From positions 1 to 64,000 of the forward strand of contig JAQTOP010000007.1 of NCBI GenBank assembly GCA_028713285.1: DNA of 64,000 nt. The letters run 5' to 3'. The translations under genes were made by a program, and so were the position numbers. This DNA is from Terrimicrobiaceae bacterium. Its GTDB lineage: Bacteria; Verrucomicrobiota; Verrucomicrobiia; Chthoniobacterales; JAATET01. How positions within the stretch are numbered: position 1 is the stretch's first letter; each line of letters starts with the position of its first letter. Below the pieces are notes generated by a model. It was not told where the DNA came from. It made no database searches and saw nothing but the letters and a program-made list of their open reading frames with translations. Shown here piece by piece: positions 47,731 through 57,866 of this stretch.

Positions 47731-50397
47731 ATGGCCGCGCCCACCGGAACCATCACCTTTCTCTTTAGCGACATCGAGGGCAGCACGCGCCTTTGGGAGC
47801 GGCATCCCGAGGGGATGCGCGTCGCCCTGCGCCGGCACGACGAGATCGTGCGCTCGGCGGCGGAAACGCACGCCGGCTATGTGTTCAAGACCATCGGCGA
47901 CGCATTCTGCGTGGCATTCGACCGCGCGGGCGATGCCGTGGCCGCGGTCGCCGACATCCAACAGGCATTGCATGCGGGCGAATGGGAGGAAACCGGCCCG
48001 CTGATGGTGCGCATGGCGCTCCACGTCGGGGCGGCGGAGTTTCGCGACAACGATTATTTCGGCAACAGCCTCAATCGCGTCGCGCGCATCCTCGCCGCGG
48101 CCCATGGCGGCCAGGTGCTCCTCTCGCTCCCGGTCGAGGAACTCGTGCGCGACCATCTCGCGCCGGGCGTGCTGCTCCGCGATCTCGGCGAGCGCCGGCT
48201 CCGCGATCTCGTGCGCCCCGAGCATTTGTTCCAGCTCGTGCTCGCGGGCCTGCCATCCGAGTTCCCTCCGCTGCGCTCGCTCGAGGTCACGCCAAACAAC
48301 CTGCCCACCCTGCTGAACACCTTTATCGGCCGCGAGCGCGAGCGCGACGAGGTCAAGCGCCTGCTCGGGGCCACGCGCCTGCTCACGCTCACGGGCACCG
48401 GCGGCACCGGCAAGACGCGCCTTGCCCTGCAGGTCGCCGAGGAAATGCTCGGCGACTATCCCGACGGCGTCTGGCTCGTGGAGCTCGCGACGATTTCCGA
48501 TCCCCACCGCATCGTCGAGGTGGCGGCCGGCGCCGTCGGCCTGCGCGAGGAGCCGGACGAGCCCATGCGGGCCACGCTCATCCGCTTCCTCTGCGGACGG
48601 CGCGTCCTCCTCATCCTCGACAACTGCGAGCATGTCCTCGACGAATGCGCGGCCCTTGTCGCGGAAATCCTGCGCGGCTGCAGCACCATCAAGATTCTCG
48701 CCACCAGCCGCCACTCGCTGGGCATAGCGGGCGAGCACACCTGGGCCGTGCCGCCGCTTTCCGTCCTCAATCCCGCGAACGATTTGTTCCAGGTCTCCGA
48801 TATCGTCTCGACGGTCTCGCAATACGAGGCAGTGCGCCTCTTCATCGACCGCGCCGCGGCGGTGAAGCCCGGCTTCGAGGTCACCCGGCAAAACGCCGCC
48901 GCCATCGCGCAAATCTGCTGGCGGCTCGACGGCATCCCGCTCGCCATCGAGCTCGCCGCCGCCCGCGCCCGCGTGCTCACGCCCGAGCAAATCTCCCAGC
49001 GGCTCGACGACCGGTTCCGCCTCCTCACCGGCGGCGGACGCTCCGTGCTGCCGCACCAGCAGACGCTCCGCACGCTCATCGACTGGAGCTACGACCTCCT
49101 CTCCGAGAGCGAACGCGTGCTCTTTCGCCGGCTCGGCGTCTTCGGAGGCGGACGCACCATCGAGGCCATCGAGGCGATCTGCACCGGCGACGGCGTGGAC
49201 GCCTACGACGCGCTCGATCTCCTGCAGCTCCTCGTGGACAAGTCGCTGCTCAGCGTCGAGACGGACGCCGCCGACGCCACCCGCTACACAATGATCGAGT
49301 CCGTCTGGCACTACGCCCGCGAGCGCCTCGAAGCCTCCGGCGAGTTTCCCGCGCTCCGCGACCGCCACCTCGACTACTTCCTCGCGCTCGCCGAGGAGGC
49401 GCGTCCGCAGCTCGAGGGTCGCGACACCGCGCGCTGGCTCGACCTCGTGACCGCCGATCAGTTCAATTTTCGCCTCGCCTTCGAATGGGCCTCCAGGTCG
49501 GAGGCGAACGTGCAGAAGGGTCTGCGCATCGCCGGCGCGCTCACGCGCCACGTCGAGATTCGCGGCAATCTCGAGGAGGCCCGCGCGATTCTGGACCTGC
49601 TGCTCAACGCCCCCGGCGCTGGGGAGCCCACGCTCGCGCGCGCCTACGCGCTCCTCGGCGCAGGCCGCATCGCCTGGTGCCGCGACAGCTCGGAGGAGGC
49701 GCTCGGCTATTACCGCGAAGGCGTCGCGCTGCTGGAGAGATTCGGCCGCCGGCGCGACGCGATCCTGCAAAGCGCTTTCATGGGATTTCTGGAGCGCAAT
49801 CTCGGCCTGCGCGACGGAGTGGAAGCGCGCTTCCAGCGGGCCATCGACGCGGGGCGGGAATTCAACGACGTCGCGCTCACAGCCGTAGGGTTGAACGGCC
49901 TCGGGAGCTGCGCCGCGGACCGGGGAGATTTCGCCCGATCCCGCCGCCTGCGCGAGGAGAGCCTCGCGATCTATCGAGTCACCGGGGATCAGTGGGTCTG
50001 CGGCTACATGCTCTGGGGCCTCGCGCGCGACTGCGTGGCCGCCGGGGACGCCGTCCGCGCTCGCGACGCGCTCGAGGAATGGACCGCCATCGCCCGCAGC
50101 CTCGGCAACCGCTGGATCACGCCCTACCTGCTGCAATTGTTCGGCGGGGTGCTGCTCATCGAAGGGGACATCGCCGCCGCCGCGCGCACTCTCGGCGCCG
50201 CCGAGGCCGGGCGCGAGGCCCTCGGGATCGCGATGGACGCCACCGATCTTGCCGAATGGGAAGCGACCGTCGCGCAACTCGATGAAAAACTCGACCCCAC
50301 GGCCCGTCTGCGCGAGTGGAACGCAGGCCGCAGTCTCGGCGTTTGGGAGGCCATTGACTTTGCCACGCGCGCCCGGCCCCGCGCCGCCGCCGCCTGA
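47731..50397 (+). CDS. class III adenylate/guanylate cyclase fused to NB-ARC-like ATPase and TPR-like domain
   Basis: TITFLFSDIEGSTRLWE, KTIGDAFCVAF, YFGNSLNRVARI; LTGTGGTGKTRLA Walker A, VLLILDNCEHVLDEC Walker B; helical repeats. Confidence 0.88.
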   Translation: MAAPTGTITFLFSDIEGSTRLWERHPEGMRVALRRHDEIVRSAAETHAGYVFKTIGDAFCVAFDRAGDAVAAVADIQQALHAGEWEETGPLMVRMALHVGAAEFRDNDYFGNSLNRVARILAAAHGGQVLLSLPVEELVRDHLAPGVLLRDLGERRLRDLVRPEHLFQLVLAGLPSEFPPLRSLEVTPNNLPTLLNTFIGRERERDEVKRLLGATRLLTLTGTGGTGKTRLALQVAEEMLGDYPDGVWLVELATISDPHRIVEVAAGAVGLREEPDEPMRATLIRFLCGRRVLLILDNCEHVLDECAALVAEILRGCSTIKILATSRHSLGIAGEHTWAVPPLSVLNPANDLFQVSDIVSTVSQYEAVRLFIDRAAAVKPGFEVTRQNAAAIAQICWRLDGIPLAIELAAARARVLTPEQISQRLDDRFRLLTGGGRSVLPHQQTLRTLIDWSYDLLSESERVLFRRLGVFGGGRTIEAIEAICTGDGVDAYDALDLLQLLVDKSLLSVETDAADATRYTMIESVWHYARERLEASGEFPALRDRHLDYFLALAEEARPQLEGRDTARWLDLVTADQFNFRLAFEWASRSEANVQKGLRIAGALTRHVEIRGNLEEARAILDLLLNAPGAGEPTLARAYALLGAGRIAWCRDSSEEALGYYREGVALLERFGRRRDAILQSAFMGFLERNLGLRDGVEARFQRAIDAGREFNDVALTAVGLNGLGSCAADRGDFARSRRLREESLAIYRVTGDQWVCGYMLWGLARDCVAAGDAVRARDALEEWTAIARSLGNRWITPYLLQLFGGVLLIEGDIAAAARTLGAAEAGREALGIAMDATDLAEWEATVAQLDEKLDPTARLREWNAGRSLGVWEAIDFATRARPRAAAA

Positions 50398-50495
50398 GCC
50401 TGCCCCCGGGCAGAAACGGTCGCGAAAATTCGGTCCGGTGCTTGCAGGCTTTCCGAAACTGGAGTTGGCTCACGGGGTTGCAACCTCGCGAGCCC

Positions 50496-52802
50496 ATGCG
50501 ATTCCACCTGCCCACGCTCCTCGCGTGCATTGCCATCTGCATCGCGTCCCTTCCATCCGGCGCCCCCGCGCAACCGGCCCCGGCCCCTGCGGCTTCCCCT
50601 GCTGCCGAAAAGACGATCTTCCTGATCCGCGGGCCGGACGGGGTCGTCACAGCCATCCGCGCCGTATCCTCCCAGCTCCAGGGCGCGGTGCTCGTGCTTG
50701 TCGGCGCCAACGGCAGCCGCGCCGTGGTGCAGCCCCGAACTGTGATCGGCAAACTGCCCTGGTATTCCGATGAAGAGCTGGCTTCCGGCTCGATCCATCT
50801 CGGCGGACTCGCTGCGGCCTATGAAGCCTCCGCCCTTCGCGTGCCCTCCTTGCGCAAAGCCCTCAATTCCGAAGCCGCCCGCTTCCGCACGATGGAAAAA
50901 TCCCGCGAGGACGAAGTGCTGGGCCGGAAAAAAGCCATCGACGCCCGCATCCAGGCTGCCACGGCGGCAGTTTACGATCCCGCCGCCGGTTATACGATCG
51001 AGGCGCTCGAGGCGCTGTTGCGGGATTCCGATGCCGTCCGCGCCGACATCCCCGACGCCGCGGAGCGCATCGACCTCTGGGCTGCGCCATTCCGCGAGCA
51101 CCTGAAAAAACTCAAGGATGGCAGCCGCTACCTGAACGGCGCCTGGCTCACCGTCGAGGATATGGCGCGGCAGGAGCGAGCCGCGCGCGAGGCCGCATTT
51201 CTCAAGAGCCTGGAATACGAAGTCGAGGGCCTCGCACTCCCGGCGGACGTGGTGGGCTCCGTGCTGAGAACGGCGCTCCTCACGGCGGCAGGAGCGATTC
51301 TTGCCGGCCTCGCATTGATCTGGTTCGCCCGTCAGCGCGCATTGTGGCTCGGAGCGGGGATTCTGCTGCTCGCGGGCGGTCCGGTCGTTCTCGCGGCGAT
51401 GTTTTTCCTGGCCACCCGCGATCCCGGCCACCTCCCTTCGGTGGGTGCCGATGCCGGCGAGCAGCCCCTCGTCGCCGCGCTTTCGCAGGCGGCGGGCGTG
51501 GACGCGTCTCCGCTGGAAAAGCACGATATTCCCGACTCCGCCCTCAACGCTTTCCTGGCACACCATATCAAGGTGCGGCGGCAGGCCGACCCGGGCGGAG
51601 AGGCGGTCGTCCGCGAAGCCCTGGCCGGAACCTTCTCGCCGAACCGGCTCTCGATCTTCGAGCTCGTTCGCAGCCTGGGCCTCAATTGGATCGTGCGCTA
51701 CGACCTGATGATCCACCCGGCCGACGGCAAAACCAATCTCGCCGTGGTGCGGGTGAGGATCGGCGAACTGGACTGCCCCACAGCGCTTTCACAGCAGCTT
51801 TGGAAGAGCCTCGAACCGCAGCTCGCCGCCGTCCTTGCCGCCACGCGGCTCACCGAGCGATTCGCGGTGCAAAGTCCGGTGGACGGCGCGATCCAGCTCG
51901 TCCCCATTACAACAAAGCCGGTCTCCGCCCAGCCCATGCCGGCGCCCGCGGAGCCCGTCGCCGCAAGCCTCCCCGCAGTTCACGCACCGGACTCCGCCGG
52001 CGATCTCCCTCCGATTGGAAAATCGAGTGGACCGAGGCCGATCACTGCGCTCGCCGATTGGGCCAGCGTCGAACCGGTCTTCCGCGATGGCGCCGGCGAC
52101 ATCATCCCTCGCGACCCCGCCGACCCCGCGGCGACCCGGGCGAATTCCTGGGGCCGCAACGACATCGTGCAGGCAAAAGTCACGTCCGATTCGCGAAATT
52201 TCTACTTCTATGTCGAATCCGCCGAGCCGCTCACCGCGCCCAACGACCGTCAATTCAAGGACGAGACGGACACCGCCCTCCCGGTCTCTGCAGGCGGGAA
52301 GACTCGCGGGGATCTCCGAAATTTCGGCCTGACGAAATCCGAGGTCGATGCCCGCCTCGAGCCCTATACGGCATGGATGCAGCTCCTGATCGACGCCGAC
52401 TGCAACGCTGCGACCGGCTGGTTCGGCTACGACTACGTGGTCAACCGCGCGGCCCCGGGTCCGAAGGGCGCGGTGCTCGAGCGCTACGATGCCGGGACGC
52501 ACGCATGGAGCAAGGTCGCGGACGTGGGCATGGTCATCAATCGCAACCGAATGGCCCTGTCGATTCCGCGTTCGCTTTGCCCCGAAGCCGCCGGTTCCCC
52601 GGTAAAGCTGGATTTCAAATGGACGGATAACGTGCCGCTCGACAGGGTCAAGAGCCCGGACGACTTCGCGCTCTATGGCGATGTCGCGCCGAATGCCGCG
52701 CGCAATTATCACTTCGAGCAAGGCACGGGACCCGGCGGCGCGCCCGGTCAACCCGGCGTCATCACGCGGATGAGCCTGCAGAATCTGCCGGCGATCGAAT
52801 GA
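50496..52802 (+). CDS. large secreted/membrane protein, unknown function, C-terminal CBM9-like beta domain
   Basis: Signal peptide MRFHLPTLLACIAICIASLPSGAPAQ; two TM helices mid-protein; C-terminal DIVQAKVTSDSRNFYFYVES...MQLLIDADCNAATGW. Confidence 0.6.
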   Translation: MRFHLPTLLACIAICIASLPSGAPAQPAPAPAASPAAEKTIFLIRGPDGVVTAIRAVSSQLQGAVLVLVGANGSRAVVQPRTVIGKLPWYSDEELASGSIHLGGLAAAYEASALRVPSLRKALNSEAARFRTMEKSREDEVLGRKKAIDARIQAATAAVYDPAAGYTIEALEALLRDSDAVRADIPDAAERIDLWAAPFREHLKKLKDGSRYLNGAWLTVEDMARQERAAREAAFLKSLEYEVEGLALPADVVGSVLRTALLTAAGAILAGLALIWFARQRALWLGAGILLLAGGPVVLAAMFFLATRDPGHLPSVGADAGEQPLVAALSQAAGVDASPLEKHDIPDSALNAFLAHHIKVRRQADPGGEAVVREALAGTFSPNRLSIFELVRSLGLNWIVRYDLMIHPADGKTNLAVVRVRIGELDCPTALSQQLWKSLEPQLAAVLAATRLTERFAVQSPVDGAIQLVPITTKPVSAQPMPAPAEPVAASLPAVHAPDSAGDLPPIGKSSGPRPITALADWASVEPVFRDGAGDIIPRDPADPAATRANSWGRNDIVQAKVTSDSRNFYFYVESAEPLTAPNDRQFKDETDTALPVSAGGKTRGDLRNFGLTKSEVDARLEPYTAWMQLLIDADCNAATGWFGYDYVVNRAAPGPKGAVLERYDAGTHAWSKVADVGMVINRNRMALSIPRSLCPEAAGSPVKLDFKWTDNVPLDRVKSPDDFALYGDVAPNAARNYHFEQGTGPGGAPGQPGVITRMSLQNLPAIE

Positions 52803-53587
52803 TCCTCGAGGCCTGCTGCCAGCTTGCGCTCGAAGCCGCGACTCCGGTGCCTGCGATCTTCATGCTGCGCCCCCGCAGCGGCTGGGGCCAGTGGGTGATG
52901 CGCGAGGAATACGTGATCGAGCCACATCTGCCGATGATCGAATACACGGACGATTTCGGAAATCTCTGCCAGCGAGCGGTGCTTCCCGCGGGCCATCTTT
53001 CCCTGCTGGCAAGTTGCGTGGTCGATACGGCGGATCGCATCGACGTCCAGCGCGATGCGGCCTTCGTACCGATCGATCTCCTGCCCGACCCGATTCTCAA
53101 ATTCCTACTCCCCAGCCGCTACTGCCAGGCGGATCAGCTTGCAGACCTCGCCAAATCCATCGCCGGGAACATCCCGCCCGGTTACGGGCAGGCCGAGACG
53201 GTCACGACCTGGATTCATCAAAACGTGACCTACCGATACGGCACGAGCAATGCCTCCACCTCGGCGCTCGAGACCGCCCGCTCCCATGCCGGCGTCTGCC
53301 GTGACATGGCCCATCTGGGCATCGCGCTCTGCCGGGCGCTCAACATCCCGGCGCGCTTCGTGAGCGGCTTCCTGCATGAACTCGATCCGATGGACCTTCA
53401 CGCATGGTTCGAGGCCTACGTCGGCACACGCTGGTTCACGTTCGACGCGACCCAGGCCGCTCCGAAGGGCAACCGCATCGCGATTGCCTATGGCCGCGAC
53501 GCCGCCGATGTCGCGCTGCTCACTCAATTCGGCCCCCTCAACCTCCGCGAGATCCGGGTGAGCGTCGGTCCGCGCGCCGCCGCCTGA
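52799..53587 (+). CDS. transglutaminase-like family protein
   Basis: ALETARSHAGVCRDMAHLGIALCRALNIPARFVSGF, DLHAWFEAYVGTRWFTFDATQ: Cys-His-Asp triad. Confidence 0.9.
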   Translation: MILEACCQLALEAATPVPAIFMLRPRSGWGQWVMREEYVIEPHLPMIEYTDDFGNLCQRAVLPAGHLSLLASCVVDTADRIDVQRDAAFVPIDLLPDPILKFLLPSRYCQADQLADLAKSIAGNIPPGYGQAETVTTWIHQNVTYRYGTSNASTSALETARSHAGVCRDMAHLGIALCRALNIPARFVSGFLHELDPMDLHAWFEAYVGTRWFTFDATQAAPKGNRIAIAYGRDAADVALLTQFGPLNLREIRVSVGPRAAA

Positions 53588-53630
53588 TCGCGCTTGCCTT
53601 CGCCGACCGCCCGGGCGACGTTGAAAGCCC

Positions 53631-53867
53631 ATGCCTCCGGAGGATTCCCACCTGTCCGAAAGATCGGAGAAGGCCGCGAAAATCATCGCGCAACCCGGCG
53701 GCTTCAAGGTCTGCGAGAGCTGCGATTCCATCGTCACCACCCGGGTCGCGCTCTGCCCGAACTGCAGCGGCTACCGCTTCAACGAGGAGGCCGGCGCCGT
53801 GATCGAGCAGGCGAGAGCCCTCGCCGCTCGCGCGCAGACGACCGTCACCCACCAGGACCTCCAATGA
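53631..53867 (+). CDS. small zinc-ribbon protein
   Basis: FKVCESCDSIVTTRVALCPNCSGYRF. Confidence 0.6.
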   Translation: MPPEDSHLSERSEKAAKIIAQPGGFKVCESCDSIVTTRVALCPNCSGYRFNEEAGAVIEQARALAARAQTTVTHQDLQ

Positions 53868-55483
53868 GCACCAGGGACTACGAGGTCGCGATCATCGGAG
53901 GCGGCCCGTGCGGGCTGCTCACCGCGCTGCTGCTTGCCCGACGCGGGATTCGCTGCGCGATCTTCGAACGCAAACCCGAGCCGATCCAGCACCCCCGGGC
54001 GATGGCAATCAGCCGCCGCAGCGCGGAAATTCTACAGCAGCTCGGGCTGCGCCAGGCGATGGACACGACCGGCCTGGGCCCGCCCGCGTATTCGCTGGCC
54101 ATCTGGTCCGAATCGCTCACCGGAGAGGTTTACGGGCGGGTGCCCTGGCATGCGGATGGCCCCGCGGTGGCTCCCTATTCCGGCTTCCATTGCCCGCAGA
54201 CGACGACGGAACGCGTGCTGCTCGACGCACTCGAGCGGGAAGGCGACGCCAGCATTTTCTTCGACCACGAGATCACGGCCCTCGCAGACGCCGGCGATCA
54301 CGCACGGCTCACCGTGCATCGCGACGGGCGCGGCCAGACCTTCGACGTCACCAGCGCATATGTCGTGGCGGCGGACGGCGCCGGCAGCTCCGTGCGGCAC
54401 TGGCTCGACATCAAGGCCGTTGGGCCCGGCGACCTCGGCCACTTTCTGAACACGTTTTTCCGCGCCTCCTACGGCGCGCATCTGGATGGGCGCCGCGCCG
54501 TGTTGAATCACATTCTGCGTGCGGATCTTTTCGAGGTCTTCGTCGCGGTGAACGGCGACGACCTCTGGCTCATGCACCACTTTCTCCAGCCCGGCGAGCA
54601 TCCCGCCGACTATCCGCCGGAGCGGCTCGCGGAGCTTGTGAAGGCCGCCTCCGGCCTGCCCGGGGTGCCGGTGGAAATCCTTGGCGCAAGCCCGTGGGTC
54701 ATGAGCCCGAAGGTCGCCGCGTCTTTTCGCAAAGGCCGCGTGTTTCTTACCGGCGACGCCGCCGCCCGTCTCTCGCCCGCCGCAGGTCTCGGCATGAACA
54801 CCGGCCTCCAGTCCGCGCACAACCTCGCCTGGAAGCTCGCCGCCGCCCTGCGCGGCGCGCCGCAAAGCCTGCTCGACAGCTACGATGCCGAACGGCGGGG
54901 CCAGGTGATGCACACCTTTGAAACCTCGAACGATTTCGGGTCGGAGACCTGGGAGATCGTGAACGCGGGCCTGGCGGGCGACTTCACGCGCGTGCGCGAC
55001 CTTGTGGCAAACAGCCGGCGCGGCGGTTCCGGCATCGGCCTCGATCTCGGCTGGCGCTACGAGCGCGGCGCATTCATCGCCGAATCCTCGCCGCCGCTCG
55101 AGCCGGAGGACGTCGATACCTACCACCCGAGCGCCACCCCGGGACGCCGCGCGCCGCACGTGCAAATCGAACGCGACGGCCTGTCGCTCTCGACGCTCGA
55201 TCTCTTCGGCCTCGGTTTCGCGCTGCTCGTCGCGGGAGACGCCGCTCCGTGGCGCGCCGCGGTCGATCCGCAGGCAAGGTTCGCCGGCTTCGAACTGGAG
55301 CTTTTCCAGATCGGCGGCGCGGAAGGCTACGCCGACTCCGACGGGCATTTTCAGGGGCTCTACGGCCTGAATCCCGGCGGCGCGGTGCTCGTGCGTCCCG
55401 ACGGCGTGGTCGGCTGGCGCTCAAGAGACTGCGCGCCCGGCGGGCTGGCCCGTGCCCTGGCCGCGATCCTGGCGGGCGGCTGA
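53864..55483 (+). CDS. FAD-dependent aromatic monooxygenase (PHBH-like)
   Basis: VAIIGGGPCGLLTALLLARRG, FLTGDAAARLSPAAGLGMNTGLQSAHNLAWKLAA. Confidence 0.9.
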   Translation: MSTRDYEVAIIGGGPCGLLTALLLARRGIRCAIFERKPEPIQHPRAMAISRRSAEILQQLGLRQAMDTTGLGPPAYSLAIWSESLTGEVYGRVPWHADGPAVAPYSGFHCPQTTTERVLLDALEREGDASIFFDHEITALADAGDHARLTVHRDGRGQTFDVTSAYVVAADGAGSSVRHWLDIKAVGPGDLGHFLNTFFRASYGAHLDGRRAVLNHILRADLFEVFVAVNGDDLWLMHHFLQPGEHPADYPPERLAELVKAASGLPGVPVEILGASPWVMSPKVAASFRKGRVFLTGDAAARLSPAAGLGMNTGLQSAHNLAWKLAAALRGAPQSLLDSYDAERRGQVMHTFETSNDFGSETWEIVNAGLAGDFTRVRDLVANSRRGGSGIGLDLGWRYERGAFIAESSPPLEPEDVDTYHPSATPGRRAPHVQIERDGLSLSTLDLFGLGFALLVAGDAAPWRAAVDPQARFAGFELELFQIGGAEGYADSDGHFQGLYGLNPGGAVLVRPDGVVGWRSRDCAPGGLARALAAILAGG

Positions 55484-57055
55484 CGCGCGATCCTTCACAA
55501 ATTGATCGAGCACCTTCGACAGCCGGTGCAGCATCCACGCTCCCAGCTCGAATGCGTCCGCCAGCGCGGCGATTTCCGCTTCGGCCGATTGCGACTTCGC
55601 CCCGGCCACGATCGCCTTCACATATTCGCCGTGCCGCTTCGTCTGCGCCCGCAATCGTTCGACGGCGCCGGGCTCCGCGGTGTCCGCCGCCGTCCGCGCC
55701 TCCGAGATCAGCTCGTCGAACGCCTTTTCCAGCGTCGCGGTGGCGGACGCCGCCTGCGGCTTGCGCCGGGCTTCGTAGAGCGCGTTGTTGAACTCGCGCA
55801 CGGACTCCTCGATATAGCGCACGAGCGACAGCTCGGCGCGCAGCAGATGCAGCAGGTGCGCGTTCCGCTCGTTCAACGCGTCGGTCGTCGCGAGCCGCGC
55901 ACCATACCGCTCGATGGCCGCGCTCAACTCGCCGAAGGCCGGGTCGCCTTCCGCTTCGCCGTCCTCGCCGAAGCGCGCCAATTCGGGATGCACGCGGATG
56001 GCCGCAAGCAGGCGGGCGAGTTCCTTCGACATGAGTTCGATGCCGGTGGCCGGATCGGAGAGCGCGCTGTCGGAAAGATACTTCGGCTCCGCGAGCGCCG
56101 CGGACGGCTCGCCGGGCAGCCACTTCTCGAGCTGCCGCAGCACCGGCCCGATCGCGCCGGCCATCACCGCGGCGGGCAGGAGATTCGAGAGCAGGAACAC
56201 GAGCGCGAGTTGCAGCTTCAGGTTGCCGCCGAAGGATCCATGCACCGCCGCCAGCACGAGCGGCACGCCGGCCTTCTCCAGAAAAAACAACCCGCCCATC
56301 AGCACGCCGGTCCACAGGCAGAAAATATCCTCGAAGCGAACGAGCCGGCGCGAGGGCCGGTCGAAATTCAGCGCGAGAAACACGCGCAGCGCGATGGCGC
56401 CGAGATTCGTCCCGTAGAGGAGCATCGCCGCCTGCCCGAGCGAAAACGAGCCGACGCCCGCGAGCGTGATGATGAGCATCGCCGCGCCCGTGTTCGATTG
56501 CAGGATCGCCGCCGCGAGGATGCCGATGCCAAACGCGACGAACGGCGCATCGACCGTGACGGCCAGCAGGTGCTGAAACCACGCCTGGCTGCGCATCGGC
56601 GACGCGCCGTCGCCCATGGATTCCAGGCCGAAGAGCACCAGCCCGGCCCCCAGCAGCACGCCGGCCGCCGCCCGCCACGCCGGCTGGCGCACCATGCCGG
56701 AAAAAATGCCCGCGGCGCCGACGAGGTAGGCGACGTAGGGATGGATGTCGAGCGTGACGAGGAACGCGAGCGCCGTGAGGCCGACATTGCACCACAGGAT
56801 CACCGGCGCCGCGCCGCGCGCGGTGATGAGCCCGCTGCGCGCCATGCCCGCGAGGATGAACGTCACCGCCGTCGCGCTCTGCATCAGCGCGCCGAAGCCC
56901 AGCCCGGTGAGCCCCGCCAGCAGCGGGCGCTCGCTCACGCGATGGATCGCGCGGCGAAAGCTCGGCCCGGAAAGCCGGCGCAGGTTTTCCCCGACGAGCT
57001 GGATGCCGAGAAAAAACAGCCCGAGCCCGAGAATGAGCGCGCTCAGGCCGTGCAT
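55421..57055 (-). CDS. Na+/phosphate cotransporter family protein with PhoU-like C-terminus
   Basis: FLGIQLVGENLRRLSG, GFGALMQSATAVTFILAGMA, AILQSNTGAAMLIITLA. Confidence 0.88.
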   Translation of the reverse strand: MHGLSALILGLGLFFLGIQLVGENLRRLSGPSFRRAIHRVSERPLLAGLTGLGFGALMQSATAVTFILAGMARSGLITARGAAPVILWCNVGLTALAFLVTLDIHPYVAYLVGAAGIFSGMVRQPAWRAAAGVLLGAGLVLFGLESMGDGASPMRSQAWFQHLLAVTVDAPFVAFGIGILAAAILQSNTGAAMLIITLAGVGSFSLGQAAMLLYGTNLGAIALRVFLALNFDRPSRRLVRFEDIFCLWTGVLMGGLFFLEKAGVPLVLAAVHGSFGGNLKLQLALVFLLSNLLPAAVMAGAIGPVLRQLEKWLPGEPSAALAEPKYLSDSALSDPATGIELMSKELARLLAAIRVHPELARFGEDGEAEGDPAFGELSAAIERYGARLATTDALNERNAHLLHLLRAELSLVRYIEESVREFNNALYEARRKPQAASATATLEKAFDELISEARTAADTAEPGAVERLRAQTKRHGEYVKAIVAGAKSQSAEAEIAALADAFELGAWMLHRLSKVLDQFVKDRASAARQDRGQGTGQPAGRAVS

Positions 57056-57064
57056 GGGCCAAAC

Positions 57065-57742
57065 TTATTCGCCCGCAAGGCGCGAAAAATCGTGCTCCTG
57101 GAGCTGGCCGATGCGGTCAATCGTCAGGTCGGCGGCGGGGAATTTCGTTTCGATGCCGGGCTCGAGCGCGTAGTGGCCCTGCCGCACGAAAACGGTCGTG
57201 AGGCGGTCGCCCCAGATTTTTTTCATCGCGGCGAGGATGCGGAGCTTGTCGTCGATCATCACGTAATGCTTCGCGGGATGGATCATCTCGACGTGCGCGA
57301 GTTCGTCCTCCTTGTGAATGTAGATGAGCACGTTCCGCCGCACCGCGGCGAAGAGCCCGGAGCGCTCGGCCTTGCGCGGCTGGAAGACCGCGTCGCCATC
57401 CGAGAGGATCGCGACCGTGCCCCATTTCCAGCAATGCTCGATGGCGTCGAGCGACTCGGGGAAAAGCCGGTTCGCGAAGGGATAATCGACGAGGTAGGAG
57501 GACAGGCGCAGCAGCCGCGCGTCGTGCATCTCGAGCTTCCGGTAGCGCTGCAACGCGCCGAGGTAATCCGCATAGCCGAGCTCGACGCGCAGCTCCTCGA
57601 AAATCTCCCAATACTTCACGGACGCCTCCGCGCCATAGCGCTGAACGAGCGTGTGCCGGATGTCCTCGGTCACGCGGTCGTTGTTGAGCAGCGTATTGTC
57701 GATGTCGAACAGGAAGACAACCGGCTCGGGAGGCTTGCTCAT
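57065..57742 (-). CDS. HAD family hydrolase
   Basis: VVFLFDIDNTLLNNDRV, AILSDGDAVFQPRKAERSG, HYVMIDDKLRIL. Confidence 0.88.
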   Translation of the reverse strand: MSKPPEPVVFLFDIDNTLLNNDRVTEDIRHTLVQRYGAEASVKYWEIFEELRVELGYADYLGALQRYRKLEMHDARLLRLSSYLVDYPFANRLFPESLDAIEHCWKWGTVAILSDGDAVFQPRKAERSGLFAAVRRNVLIYIHKEDELAHVEMIHPAKHYVMIDDKLRILAAMKKIWGDRLTTVFVRQGHYALEPGIETKFPAADLTIDRIGQLQEHDFSRLAGE

Positions 57743-57831
57743 GGCGGCAAAGACTAGTTCGCCCGGGAAGGCGTTGCAAGGACGCCCCCGTTCCCGCCGG
57801 CATGGTTCCTCCGCAGATTTGCACCGATTGG

Positions 57832-57864
57832 TTGACACGATGGTAATGCGCACTATTTTCGTGT
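57832..57864 (+). promoter_or_regulatory. candidate sigma70 promoter and operator for the toxin-antitoxin pair
   Basis: TTGACA (57832-57837), 16 nt, TATTTT (57854-57859); inverted repeat ACACGA...TCGTGT at 57835-57840/57859-57864. Confidence 0.6.
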
Positions 57865-57866
57865 GA

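Noticed and set aside
47722-50277. 851-aa ORF antisense to the cyclase-STAND gene
   Set aside because: Exact shadow of a strongly supported plus-strand gene
47793-50285. 830-aa plus-strand ORF overlapping the cyclase-STAND gene in another frame
   Set aside because: Arg/Ala/Pro-rich alternate frame with no recognisable domain; the 47731 frame carries all motifs
55502-57757. 751-aa ORF antisense to the Na/Pi cotransporter and HAD gene
   Set aside because: Shadow ORF
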